Shown: positions 34,332 through 44,514 of the stretch, one piece after another
How the letters are laid out: every line of letters starts with the position of its first letter
Position numbering within the stretch: position 1 is the first letter of the stretch
Assembly (NCBI GenBank): GCA_049966155.1
Contig: JBMFVE010000004.1
Location: 1 to 64,000, forward strand
DNA length: 64,000 nt
From: JBMFVE01 sp049966155
GTDB lineage: Bacteria > Bacteroidota > Ignavibacteria > Kryptoniales > JAKASW01
Direction: 5' to 3'
Translations under genes and position numbers: made by a program
The notes under the pieces: model-generated
What the model saw: only the letters and a program-made list of their open reading frames with translations
What the model was told of the DNA's origin: nothing
Databases searched by the model: none

Positions 34332-36584
34332 ATGAGTATAAAAGTTAATGTCGATGTCGCACGGGAAATCGGGTTGACATCTGAAGAATATGATCGCATT
34401 GTGCAAATCCTCGGTCGTGTCCCCACTTACACCGAGCTGGGGATATTTTCAGTAATGTGGTCGGAGCATGCCAGTTACAAGAATTCCATTTTACAGCTGA
34501 AAAAACTTCCTCGCAATGGGAGAGGACTCCTCGTAAGTGGTGGTGAGGAAAACGCAGGTCTTGTTGATGTTGGGGATGGATTGGCCATTGCATTTAAGAT
34601 TGAGAGTCATAATCATCCGAGCGCAGTTGAACCGTATCAGGGAGCAATGACGGGAGTTGGAGGAATCCTTCGGGATATCTTTACAATGGGTGCAAGACCT
34701 GTTGCGGCTCTGGATTCTCTCCGCTTTGGCAGTTTGGGTAATCCGCGGGTTAGGTATCTTTTTGAAAACGTCGTTAAAGGGATAGCTGATTATGGGAACG
34801 CTTTTGGAGTTCCAACAGTTGGCGGTGAAGTTTACTTTGACGACAGCTACACAGATAACCCCCTGGTGAACGCAATGGCTGTTGGAGTCGTACGGCACAA
34901 CTACATAGCCAGGGCAGCCGCAAAAGGCCCAGGAAATCTTGTAATGATTATTGGTTCATCTACAGGAAGGGATGGTATACATGGTGCAACATTTGCTTCT
35001 GAAGAAATTTCTGAGACTTCAGAGTCAAAGCGTCCATCTGTACAGGTGGGAGACCCCTTTACTGAAAAGCTTCTCCTTGAAGCAACCCTGGAGGCAATCA
35101 AGGCTGGTTTGATTGTTGGGATTCAGGATATGGGCGCCGCCGGAATTGCATGCTCAACATCTGAAATGAGTGCAAAAGCCGGGACAGGAATGGATATCGA
35201 CCTTGACCGGGTGCCACTTCGTGAACAGGATATGTCTGCTTATGAAATAATGCTCTCGGAATCACAGGAGAGAATGCTGGTCGTGACAAGGCCTGAAGAC
35301 GAAGAGGCATTAAAAAAGATATTCAATAAATGGGACCTCCATGCTGAAGTTATTGGTAAAGTTACTGACGACGGTCTGCTCAGAGTCAGGCGGTTCGGTA
35401 AAATTGAAGCCGAGATTCCAGCAAAAGCTCTTACTCTGGGTGAAGGCGCACCAGTTTACAAAAGAGAGTCTCGTAAACCAGACTACATTGATCGGCTCCA
35501 GTCTTTTGATCCACAAATACTTCCCGTCCCTCAGGATATGAATGACGTACTCATTAAACTTATCTCTTCTCCAAATGTTGCAAGCAAAAAGTACGTTTAT
35601 CAGCAATATGATTATATGGTGCGCACAGACACTGTGGTAATGCCAGGTGCTGCCGATGCTGCAGTGATTAGACTCTCCAAATGGATGAAGGATGGAACAA
35701 GGAGAAAAGGGATTGCTCTGACAACTGATTGTAATGGCAGATATGTGTATCTTGACCCGCAGCTGGGAACTGAACATGCGGTTGTTGAAGCCGCCAGAAA
35801 TGTAGCATGTGTCGGTGCAAAACCTGTTGCAATTACAAACTGTTTGAATTTTGGAAATCCTTATAAACCCGAAGTTTATTATCAGTTTGAGCAGGCTATA
35901 GCTGGAATGGTGAGGGCCTGCACTGAGCTGGATACTCCTGTTACTGGAGGAAATGTGAGTTTCTACAACGAAAGCCCGACATTTGCGGTTTATCCCACTC
36001 CTGTTATAGGAATGCTTGGGGTTATTGATGACGTCTCCAAATCCCTTCAGGGCAGCTTTAAAAACGAGGGTGACCTTATTGCTGTGGTAGGGAAGGACAC
36101 TTATGAAATGGGAGGGAGTGAATATTTGAGCGTTGTACATGGTAAGGTTGCAGGAAAGATTCCACGAATAGATTACGACTATGAAAAAAACTTGCATAAT
36201 TTCCTTGTGCTGGCAGCAGACCTGAAGGCAATCTCGTCAGCGCATGACGTCTCTGATGGCGGCCTTGCTGTCGCTCTTGCGGAATGCTGCATAATGAATG
36301 AAGAACAGCTGTTAGGTGCACGCATTGTGTTAGAATTTCACGGCAGGCCTGATTTTGCCCTTTTTGGGGAAAGTGGAGGGAGGGTTGTAATTAGTTATTC
36401 CCCGGAAAACAGTCGACTGGTCGACCAGCTTGCAAAGGCCTCTGGAATTGATATTGATGTTGTTGGAATTGTGTCTGGAGAAGCATTCGAAATAAATGAG
36501 CTCATAAACATACCTGTATCCAGGATTGCAGACAGGTATTACAATTCAATATCATCTAATTTTCCCACTTCCTATACTCGATAA
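34332..36584 (+). CDS. purL: Phosphoribosylformylglycinamidine synthase, large subunit (PurL, short type)
   Basis: 750 residues, the short form that works with separate PurQ and PurS. It makes FGAM from FGAR, ATP and glutamine-derived ammonia. Landmarks: LGRVPTYTELGIFSVMWSEHASYKNS, KIESHNHPSAVEPYQGAMTGVGGILRDI, GIQDMGAAGIACSTSEMS, TDCNGRYVYLDP, NCLNFGNPYKPE and AHDVSDGGLAVALAECC. The ATG at 34332 matches the family N-terminus; an upstream frame from 34269 encodes a hydrophobic stretch that covers the terminator tail and is rejected. purQ and purS are not in the window. Confidence 0.97.
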   Translation: MSIKVNVDVAREIGLTSEEYDRIVQILGRVPTYTELGIFSVMWSEHASYKNSILQLKKLPRNGRGLLVSGGEENAGLVDVGDGLAIAFKIESHNHPSAVEPYQGAMTGVGGILRDIFTMGARPVAALDSLRFGSLGNPRVRYLFENVVKGIADYGNAFGVPTVGGEVYFDDSYTDNPLVNAMAVGVVRHNYIARAAAKGPGNLVMIIGSSTGRDGIHGATFASEEISETSESKRPSVQVGDPFTEKLLLEATLEAIKAGLIVGIQDMGAAGIACSTSEMSAKAGTGMDIDLDRVPLREQDMSAYEIMLSESQERMLVVTRPEDEEALKKIFNKWDLHAEVIGKVTDDGLLRVRRFGKIEAEIPAKALTLGEGAPVYKRESRKPDYIDRLQSFDPQILPVPQDMNDVLIKLISSPNVASKKYVYQQYDYMVRTDTVVMPGAADAAVIRLSKWMKDGTRRKGIALTTDCNGRYVYLDPQLGTEHAVVEAARNVACVGAKPVAITNCLNFGNPYKPEVYYQFEQAIAGMVRACTELDTPVTGGNVSFYNESPTFAVYPTPVIGMLGVIDDVSKSLQGSFKNEGDLIAVVGKDTYEMGGSEYLSVVHGKVAGKIPRIDYDYEKNLHNFLVLAADLKAISSAHDVSDGGLAVALAECCIMNEEQLLGARIVLEFHGRPDFALFGESGGRVVISYSPENSRLVDQLAKASGIDIDVVGIVSGEAFEINELINIPVSRIADRYYNSISSNFPTSYTR

Positions 36585-36585
36585 A

Positions 36586-37461
36586 TTGGAAAAGGCGATA
36601 AGATTCTTTTTGTCCACTGTTGAAAAAATCCTGTTTTATATAAAGAATTTAGCTGAAAATTTCCGCAAACATGACGTATTCTTTTATTCATCTGCTCTTT
36701 CGTTTCAAATTGTTCTCTGTTTAATACCGACAGTCTTTTTAATAGTGCTATTTGTAAGCGCGTTTCTATCACGGGAAACAATTATAAGAGGAGTAGAATC
36801 AATCGTTATTTCGGCATTCCCAAGGGATGTGAGTGCATCTGCACAAGTTAAAGCTCTGCTCTTAAATCGGACTCGGTTGATTGTCAGACACCAAAATCTT
36901 GTCGGAATAATAAGTTTTGTTGGCCTCTTGTGGACTTCACTGGGTTTACTGGATACGCTCAGAAAGACAATCCTCCATATTTTAAATCTTCATATTGCCG
37001 GTAAGTGGATTGTGTTAAAACTTTATGATCTACGGGCATTACTTATCGCTGGATTCTTTTTGACATCCAGCATCCTGATTACAATGTTCTTCACCTTTCT
37101 GCGTGAAATTACCCTTCATTTCCCAGCTGGGTCACTGAAATTCACATTTGTAAGAACAATGCTTCCGCAGCTTTCTGCTTTCGGTTTAACGTTCCTTCTA
37201 TATTTTTCGATATACAGATTTCATTCCTTTGGAAAACTTGATTTTGCCTCTGCAGCCTTTGGATCTTTTTGGGCATCGGTATTCTTCGAGTTGTCTAAAG
37301 ATATTTTTGCTGTATACCTGACTAAAATTGCAAATCTGTGGGAGGTATATGGAGCCCTTGAGACAGTTGTTGCACTTCTGATATGGATTTTCTTTTCAAC
37401 TGTAATCTTCATCATCGGAATTGAGGTGGCATTGATTTATTCGGAGAGGAGAACAGCATGA
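36586..37461 (+). CDS. YihY/BrkB family inner membrane protein
   Basis: About 291 residues with six hydrophobic segments. The family opening NFRKHDVFFYSSALSFQIVLCLIPTVFLI, the central GLLWTSLGLLDTLRK, and the end VYGALETVVALLIWIFFSTVIFIIGIEVALIYSERR fit YihY/BrkB. These proteins were once annotated as RNase BN; their function is unresolved. No ATG exists in the first part of the frame. The TTG at 36586, just after the purL stop, was chosen; a TTG at 36526 inside purL is the other option. The stop overlaps the next ATG (ATGA at 37458). Confidence 0.82.
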   Translation: MEKAIRFFLSTVEKILFYIKNLAENFRKHDVFFYSSALSFQIVLCLIPTVFLIVLFVSAFLSRETIIRGVESIVISAFPRDVSASAQVKALLLNRTRLIVRHQNLVGIISFVGLLWTSLGLLDTLRKTILHILNLHIAGKWIVLKLYDLRALLIAGFFLTSSILITMFFTFLREITLHFPAGSLKFTFVRTMLPQLSAFGLTFLLYFSIYRFHSFGKLDFASAAFGSFWASVFFELSKDIFAVYLTKIANLWEVYGALETVVALLIWIFFSTVIFIIGIEVALIYSERRTA

Positions 37462-38543
37462 TAAAGCGGAAACTGTTTATTACGGGATTTCCTGGCTTTA
37501 TCGGGTCAAGGCTGGTGCGCGAATTGCTCTCACGGTATCCTGATATTGAAGTGGTTGCTCTCATTCAACGAAAATTTGCTCATAGTGCCGAAGCATCAAA
37601 GGTAAGAATTGTATCTGGTTACCCTGATTTCGAAAGAAGATTTTCTTTTGTTTTTGGTGACATTACTCAAAATATGCTTGGGGTATCTGAATGGAAGTCC
37701 GTTTGCGAGGGAATCACACAAATTTTTCATCTTGCAGCAGCTTATGATCTCGGTATTCAACGCGAAGTCGGTATGAGGGTAAATGTCGAAGGAACAAAGA
37801 ATGTCATTGACTTTGCACGCCATTGTAAGAATCTCACCCGTTTTGATTACGTCAGCACTGCATATGTAAGCGGTTTCTCTACAGGCGTGTTCTCCGAGTT
37901 AGACTTTGACAGGGGACAGAAATTTAAAAATTACTACGAGGAAACGAAATTCATTGCAGAGAAAGTCGTCAGGGATGCGCATGACATTCCGTATGTTATC
38001 TATCGCCCGGGCATAGTTGTTGGTGATTCTGTTACCGGTGAAACTTCGAAGTATGACGGCCCTTACTATGTTTTAAAAATGATGAAGTCATTGCCGGTTC
38101 ATTTTCCTTTTCCCAGGATTGGCGATGGCAACGCTGAGGTCAATCTTGTGCCTGTTGATTATGTTGTCAACTCAATGGTATCGATTGCAGGGGATCCTGG
38201 TGCAATTAAAAATACATTTCACCTTGTCGACCCTATGCCACTAACAGTAAGGCAGCTTCAGGACTTGTTTTCGATGAAATTGAAAAGGAAGTTCATATTT
38301 TATTCATTTCCAGTTTCACTGGCAAAGATAAGTTTGAGGATGCCGGTGCTGAAGAATATTTACAGGATGCCCGTCGAGCTTGTTGACTATTTTGTACATA
38401 AGGTGCATTACGAAAACCGCTTTACGAGGGAATTCCTTTCTCGTTACAGAATAGAGTGTCCTCAATTCAGCACTTATTTTGGTTCTCTGCTAAAATTTTT
38501 TTTGGAACACGATGCTGAAGATTTACAGGGTATCATGATATAA
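37458..38543 (+). CDS. Extended SDR (NAD-dependent epimerase/fatty acyl reductase-like)
   Basis: 361 residues. The N-terminus KLFITGFPGFIGSRLVRELLSRYP is the NAD(P) site of extended SDRs. FHLAAAYDLGIQREVGMRVNVEGTKNVIDFA, then DYVSTAYVSG and YYEETKFIAEKVV (Tyr and Lys of YxxxK), resemble the NAD-binding-4 group of acyl reductases and lipid-linked epimerases. YVIYRPGIVVGDSVTGE and NLVPVDYVV follow. No thioester-reductase carrier domain is present. The substrate is unknown; lipid or isoprenoid modification is a guess from similarity. It is coupled to the YihY gene by ATGA, and glgP begins 22 bases after its end. Confidence 0.82.
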   Translation: MIKRKLFITGFPGFIGSRLVRELLSRYPDIEVVALIQRKFAHSAEASKVRIVSGYPDFERRFSFVFGDITQNMLGVSEWKSVCEGITQIFHLAAAYDLGIQREVGMRVNVEGTKNVIDFARHCKNLTRFDYVSTAYVSGFSTGVFSELDFDRGQKFKNYYEETKFIAEKVVRDAHDIPYVIYRPGIVVGDSVTGETSKYDGPYYVLKMMKSLPVHFPFPRIGDGNAEVNLVPVDYVVNSMVSIAGDPGAIKNTFHLVDPMPLTVRQLQDLFSMKLKRKFIFYSFPVSLAKISLRMPVLKNIYRMPVELVDYFVHKVHYENRFTREFLSRYRIECPQFSTYFGSLLKFFLEHDAEDLQGIMI

Positions 38544-38565
38544 ACATAAAGGAGTAACTTGTAAT

Positions 38566-40680
38566 ATGCCAAAAAAATTTCAGTTTGCAAAAGAAAGGAA
38601 GAAAATTTACGAGCTTGCATTTAATCTGAGGTGGACATACGATTATCAAACACAACAACTTTTTTCGAAACTCAGTCCGCGTGTGTGGGAACGATGCAAT
38701 CATAACCCTATTTCCGTCTTGGAGGAAATTGGCGAAGATGAACTGAAAGCCCGACTTATGACGGAGGAGTTTCAGGTGCATCTGAACTCCTGTTATGAAT
38801 CTCTTCAGAAGTATCTTGCAGAAGTAAATAAGCCCAAACCCGAACTAAAAGTTTTCGACAGACATCCAGTGGCTTATTTTAGTGCGGAAATCGGACTTCA
38901 TGAAAGTTTGCCTGTGTACTCAGGAGGGTTGGGTATTTTGTCGGGTGACCATACAAAAAGTGCTAGCGATATGGGATTGAACTTTGTAGGAGTGACCCTT
39001 TTTTACCGGCAAGGATACTTTACTCAAAAAATTAATAGCGATGGTTGGCAGCAGGAGGAGTATTTCCCGAACGATCCTAAGAAACTTCCGATAATCCCCG
39101 TTACAGATGAAGCTGGTAATCTTGTAAAGGTGAAAGTTCAAATAGGACACAGCGTTGTGGCAGTTGCAGCATATAAGGTGGTGGTTGGCAGGTCAATAGT
39201 GTATCTATTGGAAACAAATTTACCAGAAAACGAAGAGCATTACAGGGATCTTACGGCCAGGGTATATGGTGGAGACAGTACAACGCGGATTTCGCAGGAA
39301 ATATTGCTTGGTATTGGCGGAGTTAAAATGCTGCGGGAACTTGAATACGATCCCCATGTTTACCACATGAATGAAGGACATTCAGCATTCTTGACCCTGG
39401 AACTGTTGCGGGAAAATTTGCTTCTCGGGAAAAAACTTGAACAGGCAGTTGAAGCCGTCAGACAAAAATGTGTATTTACGACACACACTCCTGTAGCAGC
39501 TGGCCATGATCGGTTCACTTCTGACCTGATAAGTTACAGCTTAACAGGATTAATTAACCAGCTGGGCCTTTCGTTGGATGAGTTTATGAAGTTTGGACGT
39601 GTTAATCCTATGGATCAAAACGAGACTTTTTGTATGACTGTTTTGGCATTGAAAATGAGTCGGAATGCCAATGCTGTAAGCGAGCTTAATGGGAAAGTGA
39701 GCAGGCAAATGTGGACCGGTTTGTATCCCGGGACGAAGCCGGATCAGGTTCCAATAGGCCATATAACCAATGGCATTCACATTTTAACCTGGCTGGCCCC
39801 AGAAATGCAGGAATTCCTTGCTGCCCACATTGGCAGAGACTGGCTTTTAAAGCTTTTTAAAGTGAAAGAGTGGAATCAAGCAGTTAATCAAATTCCTAAC
39901 GAAGAATTGTGGGGTTTAAGATATGAATTGAGGAGAAAACTGATTGAGTTCACCCGCGCTCGCATGAGAAGGCAACAGCTCAGATACGGAAATGCATCAG
40001 AGTGGGTTGAAAAAGTTTTATCAGCTGATGCGCTTACAATTGGATTTTCGCGACGTTTTGCCACCTACAAGAGAGCTCCTCTGATATTTTCCGATCTGGA
40101 TAGAGCAATGAGAATATTTTCAGATCCTCAACGACCTGTTCAGATAATTTTCAGCGGTAAGGCTCATCCAAGGGACGACGCCGGTAAGGCCTTTATTCAG
40201 AAAGTTGTGCGATTGGCAAGAGACCCAAAGTTTGTCGGGAAGGTAGTTTTCCTGGAGGACTACGATATGAATGTTGCACGTTATCTTGTTAGTGGCTGCG
40301 ACCTCTGGCTAAACAATCCACGTAGACCTCTGGAAGCCAGCGGCACGAGCGGAGAAAAAGTAATCTTAAATGGCGGACTCAATTGCAGCGTAATGGATGG
40401 CTGGTGGAGGGAAGCTTATGATGGGTCGAACGGCTTTGCAATAGGTGAAGACAAAGATGCCCCCTCATCTGCTGAAGAACAGGACAGGCTTGATGCCCAG
40501 AATCTTTACAACGTGCTTGAAAATAAAGTCATACCTCTCTTTTTCGACAGGGACGCTTCCGGTATCCCCATTAAGTGGGTAAAAATGATAAAGTCTTCTA
40601 TGAAGACAATTGCCCCGGTTTTCAACACAAGTCGTATGGTTAAAGAGTACATAAAAAAATATTATATTGGAAAAAGTTAA
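38566..40680 (+). CDS. glgP: Alpha-glucan (glycogen) phosphorylase, short GT35 type
   Basis: 704 residues. It releases glucose-1-phosphate from alpha-1,4-glucans. The N-terminus LAFNLRWTYDYQTQQLF is the DUF3417 region of the short, archaeal/thermophile-type phosphorylases. YFSAEIGLHESLPVYSGGLGILSGDH, YHMNEGHSAFLTLELLRE, FTTHTPVAAGHDRF, GHITNGIHILTW, IIFSGKAHPRDDAGK and the PLP-lysine segment EASGTSGEKVILNGGLNCSVMDGWW follow in order. It heads a carbohydrate run: transketolase and phosphoglucose isomerase lie directly downstream, the former after a 97-base gap. Confidence 0.96.
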   Translation: MPKKFQFAKERKKIYELAFNLRWTYDYQTQQLFSKLSPRVWERCNHNPISVLEEIGEDELKARLMTEEFQVHLNSCYESLQKYLAEVNKPKPELKVFDRHPVAYFSAEIGLHESLPVYSGGLGILSGDHTKSASDMGLNFVGVTLFYRQGYFTQKINSDGWQQEEYFPNDPKKLPIIPVTDEAGNLVKVKVQIGHSVVAVAAYKVVVGRSIVYLLETNLPENEEHYRDLTARVYGGDSTTRISQEILLGIGGVKMLRELEYDPHVYHMNEGHSAFLTLELLRENLLLGKKLEQAVEAVRQKCVFTTHTPVAAGHDRFTSDLISYSLTGLINQLGLSLDEFMKFGRVNPMDQNETFCMTVLALKMSRNANAVSELNGKVSRQMWTGLYPGTKPDQVPIGHITNGIHILTWLAPEMQEFLAAHIGRDWLLKLFKVKEWNQAVNQIPNEELWGLRYELRRKLIEFTRARMRRQQLRYGNASEWVEKVLSADALTIGFSRRFATYKRAPLIFSDLDRAMRIFSDPQRPVQIIFSGKAHPRDDAGKAFIQKVVRLARDPKFVGKVVFLEDYDMNVARYLVSGCDLWLNNPRRPLEASGTSGEKVILNGGLNCSVMDGWWREAYDGSNGFAIGEDKDAPSSAEEQDRLDAQNLYNVLENKVIPLFFDRDASGIPIKWVKMIKSSMKTIAPVFNTSRMVKEYIKKYYIGKS

Positions 40681-40777
40681 AAGCCTCCATTGAGCTAAAG
40701 TAGTTATTGCTGAAAATTCGCATAATCTGGCTGTGAAATAACCCCTTAAAAAGGTTTACAAAAGAGGTAGTTGTCGT

Positions 40778-42781
40778 ATGACTGAAATTGATCAACTTTG
40801 CATTAACACAATTAGATTTCTCTCTGTGGATGGAGTACAGAGAGCGAATTCAGGACACCCTGGAATGCCAATGGGCACCGCTCCATTAGCATATACTCTC
40901 TGGACAAAATTTTTAAAGTATAATCCAAGAAACCCTTACTGGTACGATAGAGACAGATTTGTCCTCTCTGCAGGTCATGGCTCAATGCTTCTCTATTCTC
41001 TTTTACATCTTACAGGATTTGATGTGAGTCTGGAGGACCTTAAAAACTTCCGCCAGTGGAAAAGCAAAACCCCCGGCCATCCTGAGTACGGACTTACCCC
41101 TGGTGTTGAGACAACCACCGGTCCGCTCGGGCAAGGGTTTGGAAATGCCGTGGGGATGGCTATAGCGGAATCTTTTCTGGCAGAACATTTCAATCGAGAA
41201 GGTTATGAAATTGTAAATCATTACACTTATGTTCTGGCAGGCGACGGCGACATTATGGAAGGGATTTCAGCTGAGGCAGCATCCTTAGCCGGTCACCTCA
41301 AACTCGGGAAGTTAATAGTCTTTTATGATGATAATCATATCACCATAGAGGGAAATACAAACCTTGCATTATCGGAGGATGTCCTCAGGAGGTTTCAGGC
41401 ATATGGATGGCACACTGAGTACATTGCCGATGGTAATGACATCGACTCGATTGAGAAGGTAATTATGTCTGCCCGGGCTGAAAGTGGAAAGCCATCGCTA
41501 ATTGCTGTTAGGACTCATATCGGGTATGGTTCCCCTAACAAGCAGGATACTGCCGATGCCCATGGTTCTCCACTTGGGGAAAGGGAGGTTGAAATGACAA
41601 AAAGAAATCTTGGTTGGCCGCTCGAACCAAATTTTTTTATTCCTCCTGAAGCACTTGTAAAGTTCAGGCAAATGGTAGACCGTGGTGCCCAGTTACAAAA
41701 AGATTGGGACAACCTATTTGCCTGCTATCGGTCTAAATACCCTGAGCTGGCAGAGGAATTTGAGGACTGGATGCTTGGAAAGATCTCACCTGAAGCAATT
41801 GCAGTAATACCTGAGTTTAAGGTATCTGATGGAGCTATTGCTACAAGGTCTGCATCGGGTAAGGTAATTAATGCAATTGCATTGAAACAGCTAAACTTCA
41901 TTGGCGGCGCGGCTGACCTTGCACCATCAACAGATACGTTCATAAAGAATGAAACATCTTTTTCTTCCTCGAACAGGAGGGGTCGCAATTTCCACTTTGG
42001 AATCCGTGAACATGCGATGGGGGCGATTTTGAATGGTATTGCTGTGCACGGCGGACTCATTCCTTTTGGTGCCACGTTCCTTGTTTTTTCAGATTACATG
42101 CGGCCTCCAATGAGAATTGCTGCATTGTCTCACTTTAAGACGATATTTGTATTTACCCATGATAGTGTCGGATTGGGTGAGGATGGTCCAACACATCAAC
42201 CTGTTGAACACTTCATGATACTGAGGGCAATCCCGAACATGGTTGTAATCAGACCTGCAGATGCTAACGAAACTGCCGAAGCATGGAAGTATATCCTTGC
42301 TCATAAGAATGGTCCAACGGCGCTTTTACTAACACGACAGAAATTGCCTGTCATTGACAGGTCAAAATATGCTCCTGCAGAGGGGCTGCAACGAGGTGCT
42401 TATGTGCTTGCTGAAACAAATAACCCTGAGGTAATTGTAATTGCAACGGGGAGCGAAGTGGCGGTTGCATTAAAAGCGTTTGAAACTCTTTCAAATGAGG
42501 GAATCCGACTTAGAGTGGTGAGCATGCCGAGCTGGGAAATCTTCGATGCACAGGAAAGCGACTACAGGGAATCGGTCTTACCCCGGACTATCTGGAGAAG
42601 GGTATCAATAGAAGCGGGGATAACAAAAGGATGGTGCAGATATGTGGGTGATCGAGGAATTTCAATTGGTATAGATCACTTCGGTGCTTCTGCACCGGGA
42701 GACGTTGTTATGAGGGAATTTGGAATTACTGAGCAGGCAATAATCAATGCTGTTGAAAATTTACTTTCCGTAAAGGATTGA
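40778..42781 (+). CDS. tkt: Transketolase
   Basis: 667 residues, full length. It transfers two-carbon ketol units in the pentose phosphate pathway using TPP. Visible parts are INTIRFLSVDGVQRANSGHPGMPMGTAPLAY, LSAGHGSMLLYSLLHLTGF, TTGPLGQGFGNAVGMAIAE, the TPP/Mg site LAGDGDIMEGISAEAASLAGHLKLGKLIVFYDDN, FGIREHAMGAILNGIAVHGGLIPFGATFLVFSDYMRP with the catalytic Glu, and HDSVGLGEDGPTHQPVEHF. The pgi-like gene starts only 16 bases downstream, so the two share a transcript. A transaldolase was not found in the window. Confidence 0.97.
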   Translation: MTEIDQLCINTIRFLSVDGVQRANSGHPGMPMGTAPLAYTLWTKFLKYNPRNPYWYDRDRFVLSAGHGSMLLYSLLHLTGFDVSLEDLKNFRQWKSKTPGHPEYGLTPGVETTTGPLGQGFGNAVGMAIAESFLAEHFNREGYEIVNHYTYVLAGDGDIMEGISAEAASLAGHLKLGKLIVFYDDNHITIEGNTNLALSEDVLRRFQAYGWHTEYIADGNDIDSIEKVIMSARAESGKPSLIAVRTHIGYGSPNKQDTADAHGSPLGEREVEMTKRNLGWPLEPNFFIPPEALVKFRQMVDRGAQLQKDWDNLFACYRSKYPELAEEFEDWMLGKISPEAIAVIPEFKVSDGAIATRSASGKVINAIALKQLNFIGGAADLAPSTDTFIKNETSFSSSNRRGRNFHFGIREHAMGAILNGIAVHGGLIPFGATFLVFSDYMRPPMRIAALSHFKTIFVFTHDSVGLGEDGPTHQPVEHFMILRAIPNMVVIRPADANETAEAWKYILAHKNGPTALLLTRQKLPVIDRSKYAPAEGLQRGAYVLAETNNPEVIVIATGSEVAVALKAFETLSNEGIRLRVVSMPSWEIFDAQESDYRESVLPRTIWRRVSIEAGITKGWCRYVGDRGISIGIDHFGASAPGDVVMREFGITEQAIINAVENLLSVKD

Positions 42782-42797
42782 TGAAATTAGGTATAAG

Positions 42798-44495
42798 ATG
42801 GCAATTGAAATTGAATTAAAAGTAGGTAAACAAGGAGAAGTCCTTGACAGGGGATTACGAACACTCAGAGATGTTAATTTTCTTGAAAGGATTTTTAAAA
42901 GGGATGGTTCTTTATGGTCTTCTGACCCTCGTCATAAGAGCATCGCTGAAAGTCGACTTGGTTGGCTCGAGCTTCCAGCTACCATGCTTGAAAAGGTCGA
43001 TCATGTTGAATCGTTTGTTCAGGAAAAATGCTATGGTCAATATAAATATGCTGTACATTTAGGAATGGGTGGAAGCAGTCTTGCACCGGAAGTTTTATTT
43101 CTCACATTTAGGAGTTTGCAAGGCTTTCCGGAATTAATTGTGCTCGATTCTACTGACCCGGATCAGATATATGATGTTGTAAACCAGATTGACCTGTCAT
43201 CAGCTATTTTCATTGTAGCTTCTAAATCAGGCACAACCGTGGAAACAGACTCACTTGCGCGCTTCTTTTATGAAAAAATAAAGGAAGCATGTCCAGCTTC
43301 TTGCAGAGAACATTTTATAGCTATTACGGATCCCGGGACGCAGCTGCAGGAGTACAGCGACCAAAATTACTTAAGAACGTTTGTAAATCCACCTGACATC
43401 GGAGGGCGCTACTCTGCACTTTCTTATTTTGGGCTTGTCCCGTTTGCTCTGATGGGTCACGACCTAAAGAGGTTTCTTGGAAGAAGCTATGATGTTCAAA
43501 CTTCATGCAAATCTGGTAGTTGGTTCGACTGTCCAGGCGTAAAGGTTGGCGCTCTTTTAGGCTCACTTGCTTTGCAGGGAATTGACAAGCTCACATTACA
43601 AGTTAGTCCTTCAATTCAGAGTCTCGGCAGCTGGATTGAGCAATTAATAGCCGAAAGCACAGGAAAAGATGGGAAGGGGATACTGCCGGTTGTCAACGAA
43701 CAGCTGACCACCCCTGAATTTTATTCGTCAGATCGGGTATTTGTTTATATTTCTGTACGCAGCGAAGTTGAAGTTGAGAAAGAAAGAAAGTTGCTGGCGT
43801 TAGAATCCCGAGGTTATCCGATTATTAAGATAGTGTTAGACGATATTTATGATCTTTCGAGCGTTTTTTATACATGGGAGATTGCGACTGCTGCAGCTGC
43901 AGTAATTATCGGTATTGATCCTTTTGATGAGCCGAATGTGCAGGAGAGTAAGGACAACACTAAAAAAATTTTGAAAGAATTCCAGCTGACAGGGCGGATG
44001 TCGATTGACAACAAACCACTTTTCAAAAATCGGATTATTATCTTCGGCAATGTTGAAGCAAAACCATTTGCATATGAAAAGGATGTAATTAGAGCCCTTT
44101 TTCAGAAAAAGAGGGAAGGAGACTACCTTGCAATCACGGCATACCTTCCAAGACGCAACCACCTTGAAACGAAATTTCAGAGGCTTCAAGCTATAATTCG
44201 AGATAAACTTCAAATACCTGTAACAGTTGGTTTTGGCCCGAGGTATCTTCACTCAACCGGACAATTTCATAAAGGAGGGAATCCTAAAGGGCTTTTCATA
44301 CAATTAACTCATTCGCCCGAGCAAGAGATGTCAATTCCAGGTGAAGATTACACTTTCGCCGATCTTTTCCAGGCCCAGGCAATCGGGGACTATAATGCTC
44401 TCAAATCTAAAGGTAAGCCGATTCTTTCAATTCAACTTGGTAAAGATTATGAGCACGAACTTACTAAGCTGATAGATGAAGTTGCGGTGATTTGA
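42798..44495 (+). CDS. pgi: Phosphoglucose isomerase related to the PGI half of transaldolase/PGI fusions
   Basis: 565 residues. The PGI landmarks are HLGMGGSSLAPEVL, VLDSTDPDQI, IFIVASKSGTTVETDSLARFFYEKI, FITDPGTQL-like AITDPGTQLQ, and DIGGRYSALSYFGLVPFALMG. The late GFGPRYLHSTGQFHKGGNPKGLFIQLTH carries the C-terminal His/Lys region. This version matches what I know of the C-terminal half of the bifunctional transaldolase/glucose-6-phosphate isomerase, without the transaldolase half. It interconverts glucose-6- and fructose-6-phosphate and links glgP product to the transketolase branch encoded just upstream. Confidence 0.9.
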   Translation: MAIEIELKVGKQGEVLDRGLRTLRDVNFLERIFKRDGSLWSSDPRHKSIAESRLGWLELPATMLEKVDHVESFVQEKCYGQYKYAVHLGMGGSSLAPEVLFLTFRSLQGFPELIVLDSTDPDQIYDVVNQIDLSSAIFIVASKSGTTVETDSLARFFYEKIKEACPASCREHFIAITDPGTQLQEYSDQNYLRTFVNPPDIGGRYSALSYFGLVPFALMGHDLKRFLGRSYDVQTSCKSGSWFDCPGVKVGALLGSLALQGIDKLTLQVSPSIQSLGSWIEQLIAESTGKDGKGILPVVNEQLTTPEFYSSDRVFVYISVRSEVEVEKERKLLALESRGYPIIKIVLDDIYDLSSVFYTWEIATAAAAVIIGIDPFDEPNVQESKDNTKKILKEFQLTGRMSIDNKPLFKNRIIIFGNVEAKPFAYEKDVIRALFQKKREGDYLAITAYLPRRNHLETKFQRLQAIIRDKLQIPVTVGFGPRYLHSTGQFHKGGNPKGLFIQLTHSPEQEMSIPGEDYTFADLFQAQAIGDYNALKSKGKPILSIQLGKDYEHELTKLIDEVAVI

Positions 44496-44514
44496 AACAA
44501 ACTTTTTCAGCTGC

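Noticed and set aside
35310..36197. A 295-codon open frame on the minus strand inside purL
   Set aside because: The plus-strand PurL reading is complete and conserved throughout. The antisense protein shows no recognisable domain and is a codon-bias shadow.
36526..36585. Extension of the YihY-like protein into purL from the TTG at 36526
   Set aside because: The extra 20 residues resemble no family N-terminus, and the CCAGGA is too close to the codon to serve as a ribosome-binding site.
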